The notes under the pieces were generated by a model that searched no databases, was not told where the DNA came from, and saw nothing but the letters and a program-made list of their open reading frames with translations. From Symsagittifera roscoffensis (taxonomy: Eukaryota > Xenacoelomorpha > Acoela > Convolutidae), in NCBI RefSeq assembly GCF_963678635.1, contig NC_087070.1, forward strand, positions 24,289,419 through 24,353,418: a stretch of 64,000 nucleotides of DNA, read 5' to 3'. The position numbers and the translations under genes are program-made. Positions 32,831-43,035 of the stretch are shown here, in pieces (positions within the stretch are counted from its first letter, which is position 1; each line of letters begins with the position of its first letter).

Positions 32831-33591
32831 ATTTACACGTCTTTTCGACGAGTTGCAACATTTTGCGAAGTGGCCACGTTTTCGACAGAGATTACACGTT
32901 ACTTCGCGAGCTGGACAAGATTTACGGTGATCCGGACTATAAGGATTACCTCAGAAGTAACATGATTTATTTGTTTGATTATTCTGTGACGTTTGTCGGT
33001 TAGTTTGGTTATGAGGATAATTCCGTTTCCCTCTCGATGACTGAATAGAGCAAGTAGGTTCTTGTTTAACCTTAATACAGTTTGAATGTTGATTATGAGG
33101 GAGTAGTTTTTGGAACTGAGCAGACGTACTTGCCCCTTTTTTGCACTCAAGTGCGAGCTTAAAGCTGCTATCTAGATCAGCTTTTGCCTTGATGAGTTGT
33201 TGTTGAACATCGCATCGACTTCTCGAATCCGTCCAATCAAGAGGTCTTTCAAAATCTCCTTTTCTTGATCATTAGGCCAATCACACAAAGCCACTTGGGC
33301 GCTCAAACGAGCGTAAAAGTACGATAAAGTGTCATTTTCAAGCATGAAAACCATGTTATACAACTTGATACGCTCCACCGTATATTCACGTTCAACCTTG
33401 AATAGCGTTTCACAGCCAGTATGAAATTCTCGAAAAGGAATATTACTAATGTCCGTGTGAGGAAATGAGTCAGCAAATCGTCTCCTCCCTTCATTTCCCA
33501 TAGCAAAGAACAAACGAGACTTCATACGAGATTCAGCTTCGAGCCCTCCCACTAGAACCACACGCTCTTCATCTGAACTACCCGCCCCCAC
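32831..33591 (-). pseudogene. Gypsy gag, N-terminally replaced, with two zinc knuckles
   Basis: Frame 33591-33172 encodes a capsid-like helical segment (RMKSRLFFAMGNEGRRRF, ERIKLYNMVFML, FYARLSAQVALCDWP, LKDLLIGRIREVD). A shift near 33215 leads into another frame with LALECKKGASTSAQFQKLLPH and the nucleocapsid. The second zinc knuckle, CNLCRKRGHFAKCC, is intact. The first starts CYF and has a TGA stop (32953-32951) where its second Cys belongs. The apparent start at 33591 lies within the G-rich repeat, so the true N-terminus is missing. Confidence 0.75.
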
Positions 33592-33910
33592 CTGAAACTA
33601 AATCCCCTTCGCCTAAACCAACACCAGCCTCACGCCCCCACTAGAATCAACCCCACACCCCACCAGAACCAACCCGGGTGGGGGGGGGGGGGGGGTTGGT
33701 TCTGGCGAGGAGGGGGGAGGGTGGTTCAGATGGGGGCGGGTAGTTCAGGTGGGGGTGGGAAATGGTTCAGATGGGGGTTGGATGATGATTCAGGTGGGGG
33801 TGGGTTGGTGATTCAGTTGGTGGTGGGGGGGGGGGGTAAATCCGATGGTCAGGTTGGGGTGGGGCGCAAACGTTTGGGTGGGGGTTGTAAGGGGGCAAAG
33901 GGGCAAAAGG
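33592..33910. repeat. G-rich minisatellite-like tract with an inverted switch of strand
   Basis: 33592-33675 is C-rich (CCCCCAC..GAA.C.AC words) and 33680-33900 is G-rich (GGTTCAGATGGGGG, GTTCAGGTGGGGGTGGG). The switch is an inverted repeat, CCAGAACCAACC (33663-33674) and GGTTGGTTCTGG (33694-33705), around a run of 16 G. Several runs of four or more G make G-quadruplexes likely. It marks the truncated end of the gypsy element. Confidence 0.75.
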
Positions 33911-34797
33911 GGGAGAGGTTAACGGAATCCTTTTTGCAATTTTCACATATTGCTCGCAGCGAAACAAAAATAAAATGGAAAAAATTCATTTGAATTGATT
34001 TTAAATGGATCAAAATTAGTTTTAAATCGGATAAAAGCAATGAATTTTTATCGATTTTTTGTTCTATTTTGTTTTCTGAGTGCAACCTGGGAACCAGTTA
34101 TATTGATAAAACTTTAAAACAACAAAAACCCATTATAATTGATTTCCTTTCACTTTTCTTAGATGCCGGTATTTGTAGAGCATAGTTTAAGCATAGATCG
34201 AGCACGGATGAAACATAGGCCGTCAAAAAGTAGGCCGAGCCCAACAGAAACAGTTGAAATAATTGTCACGCACAGTCAAAACGTTCAAAAAATGGGTTGA
34301 GAACAGATGGGTCGAAAAGGCAAATTATGCGAGGAGAAGCTCAGTCTTAAAAAACAATATAAATGTAGACCAGGCATATACATTTCACAATTCAAGGTTG
34401 GACTGTTGAACTGAGTTGTGAAAAAATACGAAGACTCCGTCGCCATTAGCGTTATCAGTAATATTTTTGTATTTTTAAAGTACAGCTACGGCTCTGTATT
34501 TCATGAAGAAAAGGCTAGGAAAATTTTGGTTCAAATTTTTCTGCTAGATAAAACATAAATCCATAATTGGTAGAGAAATGCGAAACATCTGAATTTGGGT
34601 TCAGCAACTAATAGGGATTCAATACGAACTTTCACGTTGTATTGAAACACAGCCTGCATAGTTACTGCTCACTTTCAAGAGTGGTCAAAAAGATGAAAAT
34701 TCGAAGCAGTACTTAGCAGTTTCTGCAAGAAGATGACTCTTGAATAATTTTAAAAAGAATTACCAAAAAAAGTGGTCGACTTGTGTAAGGTTATTAT
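33911..34797. other. Spacer
   Basis: No gene is seen. ATCGATTTTTTG..GAGTGCAACCTGG near 34055-34090 faintly resembles the end of the hAT MITE at 3346-3649. Confidence 0.45.
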
Positions 34798-35500
34798 TGT
34801 TCCGACCATTGAAAATGGGGAGGAACTTTGGATTCGGGTGTGTTCTGTTTTTTTTTGCTTTCCACGCAAAATCAGCTACCAAAAACATTCATTGGACAGG
34901 GTTGAGTGATATATCATACAAAAACCCTTTTAATCGTGATTCGAAAGACAGTTAAAAAATTTTAATAAGTTTTCACAGTTCGAGAAAAACCGGTGTGAAA
35001 TTTTTGGTTTTTGGTCCTATTTTGAACTAAATAGTAAGGTAGTGAAAAGTTGCAATAGCTTATTTAAGCTTAATTTTAGCCGTGAAAACTTAGTTTTACT
35101 CAAATAAAGGTAGTTTTTGGAGTTTTTTAGCGCAATTTGGGGAATCAAAATATTCAAAATTCAAAAAATTTCTGCACAAAAAATTTGAAATGTTTTTTTT
35201 TTCGTTTTTCTAGTGATTTCTCTTCAAAAACTGTTTTTCAATTGACGTATATTACTATTACTCTCAATTATACCTAAGTTTTATTTTTCGTTCGGATTTT
35301 TGTTGTTACAACATGCAGAGAAAAACGACACAAATATGAGAAAAAATTTTTGTTTTTTCTAAGACTGTAGTCGGAACATTCTGTGCAGAGAAAAACGACA
35401 CAAATATGAGAAAAAAATTTGTATTTTTTAAGACTGTGGTCGGAACATTCTGTGCTACTTCCACAGTAACCGGCTATCCTTGTAAGTAATTTAGATTTTC
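34798..35500 (+). mobile_element. Dispersed repeat (family R2), copy 1
   Basis: It starts TGTTCCGACCATTGAAAATGGGG, written here to show the end, and contains GATTCGGGTGTGTTC, GGGTTGAGTGATA, CTAGTGATTTCTC and GAGAAAAACGACACAAATATGAG. The right part has a tandem duplication of about 67 bp, so GTCGGAACATTCTGTGC occurs twice (near 35380 and 35450), followed by GTAACCGGCTATCCTTGTAAG. An inverted copy is at 41306-41966. No coding capacity. Confidence 0.65.
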
Positions 35501-36544
35501 AGGGAGGGCCAAGTTTTTAAATGGAAATTTCGACAACTTATGTCGACTTGCCTTTTGAAGTTAATCAAATTGGAAAGCGTTTGAAAAAAGAGGTCAAAAC
35601 AGCTGTTTTGGGGCAAATTTTGTTAAGTTATGACCCAAAAAGTTCTTTTTTGTTTGGTGCGCGCTTCACTTCAATTTAGTAATTACTAGAACCAAAGCCG
35701 CCTTTAGCAAAATAGCCGCCTTTAAGTTCGGTCAGCCTTTGTGTCGTTAAAGAAATCTGTGGACCCTTTAGTTTAGGGGCCCTCTGCGGCCATTCCCTTG
35801 CTCTAATTACAATCATTGTAATCAATCGGAGATGTTTTTATCGGTTTCTTCTTACTAGTTCAATGGAAAAACTTTGGACATCTTTTTTTTTGCAATATAT
35901 ACTGTGCTTGAAATTCAAAACAACCATTTTTTTACCATTTTTTCTATTAAAAAGTGAATGCTAATTTAAAAGTGAAGGGTTTTACAAATGACAAAAGCTC
36001 CTGTTTTGAACCTAAACCAATTGCGATCCAATCCCACTTTTGTATAAATGGACTTGATAAGCAGCAGATAAATAAGCGCTAAGGATTTGTTAATATGCAA
36101 ATGTAGTTTTGTCTGCTTGAAACTAGATATTTTCACTGAGAATTTTTTATTGCTTTTTTGTCTACACATTTTTATTCAATTAAAATAAAATGTTTGAGTT
36201 TAGCCATCAACAAGTCAGGCTTTAATTTTAAAAAAAAAACACAATTTCTGCTTACAGCTCTCTCTTAAACAGTACATAAGAACAAAAAAAAATCAAATTA
36301 CCTTTATTCTAAACTTTTGACGATTTCAGATCCATTGCTTTATTAACCTTATTTGCTCTCAAATTTCAAACAGTGAATTTTTTGTCACATTTTTTGTAAA
36401 TCACTTTGGTAATTCATACGATTTTTCTAGGGTATTTTTAAATTTTTAGGTCAGAAATTGGGCAATTTTTTTTTGTAAATGTCCATGTTAACTTTTAGAG
36501 ACCCATATGTCAGAGTTGTACTCTCACAATTTAAAAAAAAATTG
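35501..36544. other. AT-rich spacer
   Basis: No gene or recognised repeat. The 67-codon minus frame at 35966-36169 shows no domain. Confidence 0.45.
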
Positions 36545-36885
36545 CGGCAAAACAAACGAGACTGATTATATCAAGGGAAAACTCTGAACGTTCTGATTAT
36601 AAATTAAGGTCTATGGAATATTTTTCAATTTAAAAATTGACAAAACTTTAATAATTTTTTTTTGATGATTTTCCCTCACTTACTCCTCAAATCATCCCTC
36701 ACTCGCTGAATAAAATATAAAAACAGTAAATTTTGCTTACTTTTAATAAAAAGCTAGCGTTTTTTCAGTTTTGAACGCTTTTTGAGCTGGATTGAATAGC
36801 CGCTCATCTTAAATTAAGTTCACACGTTATCGAGAGAAAAAAACCACACCTAGCACAAACATTCCGTTTTTTTTGGGGTCGCGGA
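36545..36885 (+). mobile_element. Diverged R1 repeat, copy 4
   Basis: It begins ACAAACGAGACTGATTATATCAAGG, shortened and diverged, followed by AAGGTCTATGGA, GATGATTTTCCCTCAC, TAAAATATAAAA, GAACGCTTTTTGAGC and ends CACAAACATTCCGTT. The order matches copies 1 to 3 but pairing in the 5' hairpin is lost. Confidence 0.5.
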
Positions 36886-37090
36886 TGCAGAAATTGAACC
36901 GGAAAAAATGAGAGATGGATGAAGTCTTGGCTATGAAAGTTTGATTGATTTGTTTCTTGAAGTGAATGCAGAGATAGTTTGAAATAGAAGGAAGATCACG
37001 TCAGAACACATGCTGATGGGTACTACTAAAGTTCCGCGTTGAAACAAGTCGTCTTGATTGCTTATTTTTTTTTCAATATTTAAAAAATAA
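36886..37090. other. Short spacer, nothing recognised
   Basis: No feature is visible in this 205-bp stretch between an R1 remnant and a SINE-like repeat. Confidence 0.4.
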
Positions 37091-37325
37091 AAAAGGTATC
37101 GTTTCAACAGGACTTCAAAATTTTTTGACTATTTTCCAAAACTTTTCCGTCTATTCAGAAACAGAACAACTTGACCAGATTCTTTTGAGTTTAGCTATTA
37201 ATTTTGTGAGCAATTAGCCAACGCTTAAAGTTGCGCTAGAATCTCGAAACTTGCGTGGTTGTACTGGTTTCAAATTTATTCTCCTTGAGAGCAAGTTCCT
37301 GCCACTGAACCACTGGATCAGTTAG
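37091..37325 (-). mobile_element. tRNA-derived SINE-like repeat, copy 1 (decayed)
   Basis: Read on the minus strand the head begins ATCCAGTGGTTCAGTGGCAGG (split: TGGTTCAGTGG is an A-box-like element) and a degenerate B-box, TTTGAAACCAGT, follows about 25 bases on. The body shares with copy 2 the words CGAGATTCTAGCGCAACTTTAAGCG and GTTGTTCTGTTTC. It is too altered to be a tRNA gene. Confidence 0.45.
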
Positions 37326-38104
37326 AAAGAGTCAAAACTTTCTCCAGTTTCTGTTAACTTATTAATTTTTCTACGTTAAGTCATTTTCTATTACGAGACC
37401 TCTTTCAAAATAGAGGTAGACAAAATACAGTAAACTCATATCTCGACACTAAAGTTCATCCACTAAAGTTCAACGCATATTTTCTATACCTCGACTTCAA
37501 TTTTGATGACGTTCAGAAACAAAGTCGGACAGAAAGTTCAGCAAATATATAACTTTATTGGAAGTTTTCGAAACAGGCAGATTTTCAAAAAGTGCCTCAT
37601 GGAATTGGTAGCTAAAACTGTACATCAAACTCAAATTTCCTAATTCTTATTACTTCATAAAGTCAAGTCCATGCTTGCTTAACCCATTGTTATTTAAAAA
37701 TCATATTTTGCTTTTTTTTCGGAATTGAGATTTTTGGAAAACATTCACGTTTTTACAATAAAAATATCGAAAACTATATTAAAGTACATTGGAGCATGTC
37801 TCTCTCTGTAAACATCTTGAAAACAATTAGGCAATGCGATGTTCTGGTCACTGTTTAAGGACCAGTGTCTCATAATTTTGCCATAAAATTTTAGTTAAAA
37901 TCGCATAGCAAAACTGTTTTTGCTGCAAAAACCAAACCGATTGAAAAATGAAAGTTATCAAAACGCATCAAATTGGTATGATTTACTTTTTTTGTGCAGT
38001 TAAAACTGAAATAACTCAAACTGACTGTAATACCACGTCAGAAAAGTGGCTAATGCGTCTTTGCTGTTTGTTTTTTGTCATCTTTTAATCCTTAAAAAAC
38101 TTGC
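37326..38104. other. Spacer between SINE-like copies
   Basis: No gene or further repeat was recognised. Confidence 0.45.
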
Positions 38105-38382
38105 AAAGAACTACTTTCAACAGAAACTCCCCGATTTTTGTATGCTTATTTTTATAAAAATTCTCCAACAAAATCGGAAACAGAACAACTTGTCCAAACC
38201 AAGAAGGAGAATTGGAAACATATAGACTCCTAGGCAAGAAATTAGTATGCTGTGTTTGCTAGCTCGTTTGTGAGTTACTAACGCTTGAAACTGCGCCAAG
38301 TTCTCGAAATTCGGGCGTCGTTATGGATTGCTCGGTAATCGAACCCAGACTTGGTTCTCACCACTAAACTACAGGATGAGAT
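38105..38382 (-). mobile_element. tRNA-derived SINE-like repeat, copy 2
   Basis: On the minus strand the head reads TCCTGTAGTTTAGTGGTGAG, then AACCAAGTC and GGGTTCGATTACCGAG. TAGTTTAGTGG resembles a polymerase III A-box and GGTTCGATTAC is close to the B-box consensus GGTTCGANTCC. The anticodon region is too short for a functional tRNA. The body includes TTTCGAGAACTTGGCGCAGTTTCAAGCGTTAG, described here as the stretch 38278-38310, and GTTGTTCTGTTTCC shared with copy 1. Confidence 0.5.
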
Positions 38383-39334
38383 AGAATGGATTGTTGTTTT
38401 TTAAAGTTTCAAAAGATCAAAACAAATTTGTCAATGATCTGATGATGAACTAACAAAAATGGTCTTGTGACAGTTTGGTTTTTAGTTTGTTTGACAGATA
38501 GTTGCTCTATCTACGCTGCTGCTATTTTGTGTTACGGAGACCGGTTGTTTATGAACAAGATTTGCCACAATTTTATCACGATTTTAATTTTCATGACATT
38601 ACCAAGCAAAATATGTATCAAAAAATTTGTTAACTTTTGAAAGGTAAATGCAAATAGGTAATTTTTGAATTGTTTGGCTTTCCAAACAAAGCCCTGGGAT
38701 TTTTTATGTTCGTACAACTTCACTTTCAGCTTATTGTTTCAATTTTATTCTTCCAATTTGTTGTTTTTTGGCGCCAAGTCACGTGTTACCACATTACGTC
38801 AGATGAATCACATGAGGTTTCCCACTGAAGCCTGGTAATTCTTGAAATTTAAATGGAATTTATTGAATTTTTTTGTGTTGAAAAAAATCGGGCGGTTTGA
38901 AATGTCTGAACTTACTCCATTTGTTGGAAGCTGCACCAATGTTGGAACTTACTTCAAATTGATTTTAGGAGAGTTTCATGAATAAAACAACAAGATTTAT
39001 TTTTTGGAAGCAAATAATTTTTCCGCATAGTAGGAATAAAAGAGATCAAAATTTCTTTTTTTAGTCAAACGTTGGTTGACTTTTGATTTCTTTCATTTCA
39101 TTTGCCATTAAACATAAAATGGTTTTCCCTCGAAACCTCATTTCTATGAACCAAATAATGGCATAATTGTTGTGAACCTTGACTGAAATCGCCTAAGTAA
39201 TCACCTAACAGCCAAGAGCGAAGACATCTCTCATTTGGCGTAGAAAGCTCTCATTTCTATCAGGGAATACTAATTTTAATTAGTTGAAAACTATTAGAAA
39301 TTCCATCTTTGCCTTTTCTGCATACCTACTGGTT
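38383..39334. other. AT-rich spacer
   Basis: No gene or recognised repeat. Confidence 0.45.
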
Positions 39335-39590
39335 CATTATTTCGGCAACAAGAGCGGAGGCCCGCCCTCGCTAATACTTTGGCCCCGGCTAACAGCGGAA
39401 GCGAATCAAGCTTTACTGTCAGAGGAGTAAAAATCCGCGTTTCCACTTTCATGTCAGCTAATATGGGACATTTGCCTTCCCGGTGAGTTACAGATGAGAC
39501 AACGCTACTACTTCCGCAGTAGAAGGTGGTGCATGGCTCGAAACAAATAGCCAGCTTAAATCTGATTAGTTAAATCAGAAATGCGAACAG
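39335..39590 (-). other. Less AT-rich open frame of unknown nature
   Basis: A minus-strand frame stays open for about 80 codons from near 39580 to 39295 and reads CFEPCTTFYCGSSSVV, then HREGKCPILADMKVE and FTPLTVKLDSLPLLAGAKV. Base composition is clearly richer in G+C than its surroundings. No domain was recognised and no convincing splice pair frames it. On the + strand CCCG|GTGAGT near 39480 is a good donor sequence, but the + frames before it are closed. Confidence 0.2.
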
Positions 39591-40374
39591 GAACTACCCT
39601 CACAAATGCTACTCATACTTTGGGTTTGAATAAAGGCAGCAAACATTTAGCTTGGGTTATTTTTCAGCGGCTTGGGAAATTTTAGACTCCGCTAATGCAG
39701 AAACATCCATGATTCCTGAATCATATTCCGCATGTCAATCCTGCGCCCAAACTTGAAATTCGACAGTTTTTTTAAACAATCAGTGAATAATAAGTACTTA
39801 ATCTACGGTCAATTAAGTCCAGAAGATTAATGAAAAGCCTAGTTTGAACTAGCATTTTATCTACACAATGGAATTGAATTACTAGCTGTTTTTCCATGAT
39901 GTAAATTGTATGACCTTTTTCTTCTAATTCATCAAACCAAATTTTTCCTCTTATTTTAGAGTAGTTTTCATCATATTTTCGACATTTTTTTTCAGAGAAG
40001 AGTGTAAGTCCAACAAATTAAATAGTATAGTGACTTTTAACAATTGGCTCAATAGTCTTCGGCCGTACGACAAAATTAGTTTTTTTCTGAACCCTAGCAA
40101 CCCAGCCCTAATAATGCTTTGTTTGGGAATTATTAATACCTGGACTACGTTATTGACTAGAAAAATGTATTTTGGCTCTGAAAACAAGTTATTTATTTGC
40201 TTGTTTGAGTCTAGACATATTTTGAAGACCAAAATTGATTATTATTTTTGGTCGAATCAGAAATTTTAACCTGAGAAAAATCTGATTTCGTCATTAGTTA
40301 GATTTTTTATTTTTTTTATACTGTTGTATTTGGTTCAAATAGCCGCAGAAACTAGATTGAATCTTTTTTCAATC
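39591..40374. other. Spacer
   Basis: Opposed open frames at 39951-40232 (-) and 40030-40269 (+) overlap and show no domain; they are treated as chance. Confidence 0.45.
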
Positions 40375-40507
40375 GTTTTTTGAAATTGTATGAAAATTGT
40401 ATGATTAGCATTTTTCCATACATTTGATGCAGGCAATTGTATGATAAGCTTTTTCGGTGTGGGCAAATTTAAAATTAGCATTTTCGGTTTATGGATGTCA
40501 ACCCGGG
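40375..40507 (-). mobile_element. Truncated copy of the CCCGGGTT-ended element
   Basis: Only one end is present: AAATTGTATGAAAATTGTATG, GATTAGCATTTTTCCATACA, then TGGATGTCAACCCGGG. It matches the right end of 56172-57101. Confidence 0.7.
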
Positions 40508-40562
40508 GTCACATTACCTTTCCAGGCCTTTTTGTTGGTTTTAATCGGTTTTCTTTATAAGA

Positions 40563-40671
40563 CCGCTCAAAAACCGCTCAAACCGCTCAAATCTTGCTGA
40601 AAAACCGCTCAAACCGCTCCTATCTTGAGCGGTTTTTGAGCGGGATCTCGACCCGGGGGGGGGGGGGGGGG
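40563..40671. repeat. Perfect 19-bp inverted repeat of AAACCGCTC units, beside poly-G
   Basis: CCGCTCAAAAACCGCTCAA (40563-40581) has an exact complement at 40625-40643. The 43-bp loop contains three further AACCGCTC units in the same orientation as the left arm. A run of 17 G follows (40655-40671). The motif is not seen elsewhere in the window. Confidence 0.85.
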
Positions 40672-41305
40672 AGTCTAGAAATATGAATGTTGGAACGCCA
40701 AGCTGAAGGAAACCAAACGCAACGGTTGAATTTCTGGGAGCCGATTGAGTGCATTACAATTTACAATTTTTCCTGTTTTCTCGGTTTTCTTTAGTTAATT
40801 AAAATTTTATGGGGTTTTAAGTCCCATGTGAGTAACCAGGTGCAACTTCTTAGTTCCGCCCTAATTTAGTAATGCTTAAGAAAAAATCTTTTTAGTTACC
40901 ATGAAATTGATGATAAATTATTAGAGATTTTGAAACCTTCATCAAAATAGACCTCATTTTTTTACCTTTTTCATGATCTTGATTCATTATTACTAGAATA
41001 TGACATCAGCCCAAGTTTATTAAGTTGAAACTGAAAAAAAAAAGGCAACATGGTGATGCTTTAAAAGGTAACTTGACCACTAAAACAATGCGCGGGAGAC
41101 AAAAATCAACTCGTATTTTTTAAATGTTCCTTTCTGACGTACTGAAAAAAACTATTTGAATAAAAAATCATGATTTGTTGAAATTGCAGAAGCAGAGGGT
41201 GTGTGTTTCTGTGGGAGCAGTGTGGAAGATAATTGTTCCTACTTTCGAAGAAAACGGAAAACATATGCTTGGGGCAGTTTTTTATTCAGTAAAATTCCAA
41301 CTTTA
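40672..41305. other. Spacer
   Basis: No gene or recognised repeat. Confidence 0.45.
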
Positions 41306-41966
41306 ACAAGGGTAGCCGGTTACTCTGCAAGTGGCTCAAAATTTTCCGACCATAATCTTTAAAAAAAACAACGAAGTTTTTTCAAATTATTGTTGTTTTT
41401 TTTTCGGCGTGGTGGATTAGGTATATTAAAAACAAAAAAACAGGGGTAAAAAATGAGAATTAGTTATTTTTGATCGCCATACTAAAATAAGCTAATTGAA
41501 AAACAATTTTTGTAGAAAAATTACTAGAAAAACGAAAAAAAAAATTCAAAAAACTTTTCACGTTTTTTGAATTTTGGAAAGTTATAATTTCAAAGATGCG
41601 TTAAGCGTTAAGCGACAGATACTCAAAGTAAACTGAGGTTAGCCAAAAAAAATGAATTTTAACGTTTTAAATTAAATAAAGTTAAGCTTTTATAAGCTTT
41701 TAATCCATAATAAGACTGCTCGGTCGCTTTATTCGATCGAAATAGACGAAAGATCAAAAATTTCATAAAGATTTTTCTCTACAGTGAGAACACTTTTTTA
41801 AAATCACTTAATGTGATTTGAATCACTCTAGAAGGGCTTCAATTTGATACATCATCAATGCAGTCCAAAGATTATTTGTGGTACCCATTTTTGCGTGGAA
41901 AAAAAAAGAAAAAAACACAAACTCACCTGAATACAAAGTTCTTCCCCATTTTCAATGGTCGGAACA
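41306..41966 (-). mobile_element. Dispersed repeat (family R2), copy 2, inverted
   Basis: It ends ATTTTCAATGGTCGGAACA, the complement of the start of copy 1. It also contains GGGTAGCCGGTTACT, TTACTAGAAAAACGAAAAAA and AGCTAATTGAAAAACA, complementary to copy 1 in reverse order. An internal AAGACTGCTCGGTCG near 41714 resembles the 5' end of family R1. Confidence 0.65.
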
Positions 41967-42057
41967 AATAGGCCTTTTTGACGCATTGTTTTGTGTCATC
42001 TGAATGATGTTGTTGTTGCGCTGAGCTCAATTTTGGAATGATAATTCACCTGTAAAT

Positions 42058-42270
42058 TTGTATTCGGGTGTGTTCATTTTTTTTGAAAACTTTTTTACTT
42101 TTTTTTCACGCTAGAGGAAGAACCACAAATAACGATTGGAATGGATTGAGTGATAGATCGTATTAAGCCCCTTTCAGCCGTGATTTGAACAGTGTTTTTC
42201 CAGTGTTGACAAAAATGGTTAGACTTACAATAGCATATTTAAGAATAAATTAAGCCGTCAAAACGTAGTT
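42058..42270 (+). mobile_element. Partial R2 repeat
   Basis: GTATTCGGGTGTGTTC, CACGCTAGAGGAAG, GGATTGAGTGATAGATCGTA and CCGTGATTTGAA follow the order of copy 1 (34830-34950). Confidence 0.55.
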
Positions 42271-42447
42271 TCATTTTAGCTTATATTGCAAATCACATTT
42301 TTAAAAATTCAAAAGAATTCAGCAAAAAAATGAAAAATGATTTGAATCTTTTTAAAAAAATTGTTGTAAATTATTTTTTGACTTCTAATCATTTTTGATT
42401 GAAAACTGATTTACAACTCACCAATTTTACTATGACTAATATAGCCC

Positions 42448-42474
42448 CTCGAGAAAATCATAGATCCGCCCCTG
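42448..42474 (-). mobile_element. End fragment of the hAT MITE family (CAGGGGCGGAT)
   Basis: CTCGAGAAAATCATAGATCCG followed by CCCCTG is the complement of the left end of the family at 48369, 49355 and 53554. Only this end is present. Confidence 0.6.
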
Positions 42475-43035
42475 CCTCAAACTGCAGTCAAACTTTCAGG
42501 GCTTAGCCGTGATATACTAGCAGTCTCGTTTAGTGTCACGATCCATTTATTCAACTGGCAGATATTTTGAAAGAGACCGTTGCAAACTCACAATTAAATA
42601 ACTCAATCGCAAAAAGCGTTCAGTAGTAACAACTCATTTATTCAGCCATTTTGCTCTCAAGAAAAACTCGTGACTTTCTCAGCTGGTTTTCGATATTAAG
42701 GAACAATTTCCTGGAATATGATTCTGGATTATCCTTAAAATCGGCTAACAATTATTCTGTTTTGATTTCTTGATTATATTTTTATATATTTTTATGAACA
42801 TGAAAGAAACCGAAAACCCACTTGCGAGATCTCGCATGGCATAAATGGTTGCTTGTAAAAAAAGTTTTGTGCTTCATTACTTTCATGTTGCCGCCCCTAC
42901 GAATCTTTAAGTGTAAATAATTTTGCTGACTCAGTTTTGTCTTGAAAGAAAATTTTTCTGGATCAAAACTTGAAAACAAACAGGTCACCCTCAAAACGCG
43001 TGGTGATGCAAGGTTTATAAAATTAAAATCATACT
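42475..43035. other. Spacer
   Basis: No gene or recognised repeat. Confidence 0.45.

Larger units (their letters stand above)
27080..33591 (-). mobile_element. Broken Ty3/gypsy retrotransposon, 5' truncated, minus strand
   Basis: Read on the minus strand the order is gag with two zinc knuckles, aspartic protease, reverse transcriptase, RNase H, a long Cys-containing spacer, integrase with a D-D-E triad, and a Ser/Thr/Pro-rich tail, ending in a putative 3' LTR. At least eight frameshifts or stops separate the blocks, so this copy cannot be active, but motifs are well preserved and it is younger than the element at 9-15 kb. The 5' end stops in a G-rich tract at 33592-33900, and no 5' LTR was found. 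Confidence 0.88.

Noticed and set aside
32951-32953. UGA decoded as cysteine in this organism
   Set aside because: Other frames in the element end at ordinary TAA and TAG as well, the element has many unrelated frameshifts, and one substitution explains the stop.
33721-33993. Gly-rich + strand frame (GGGG repeats) taken as a glycine-rich protein
   Set aside because: It is a translation of the G-rich minisatellite tract.
38332-38382. A functional tRNA gene on the minus strand
   Set aside because: A- and B-box-like sequences are present, but the anticodon arm is missing and no acceptor stem can be paired.
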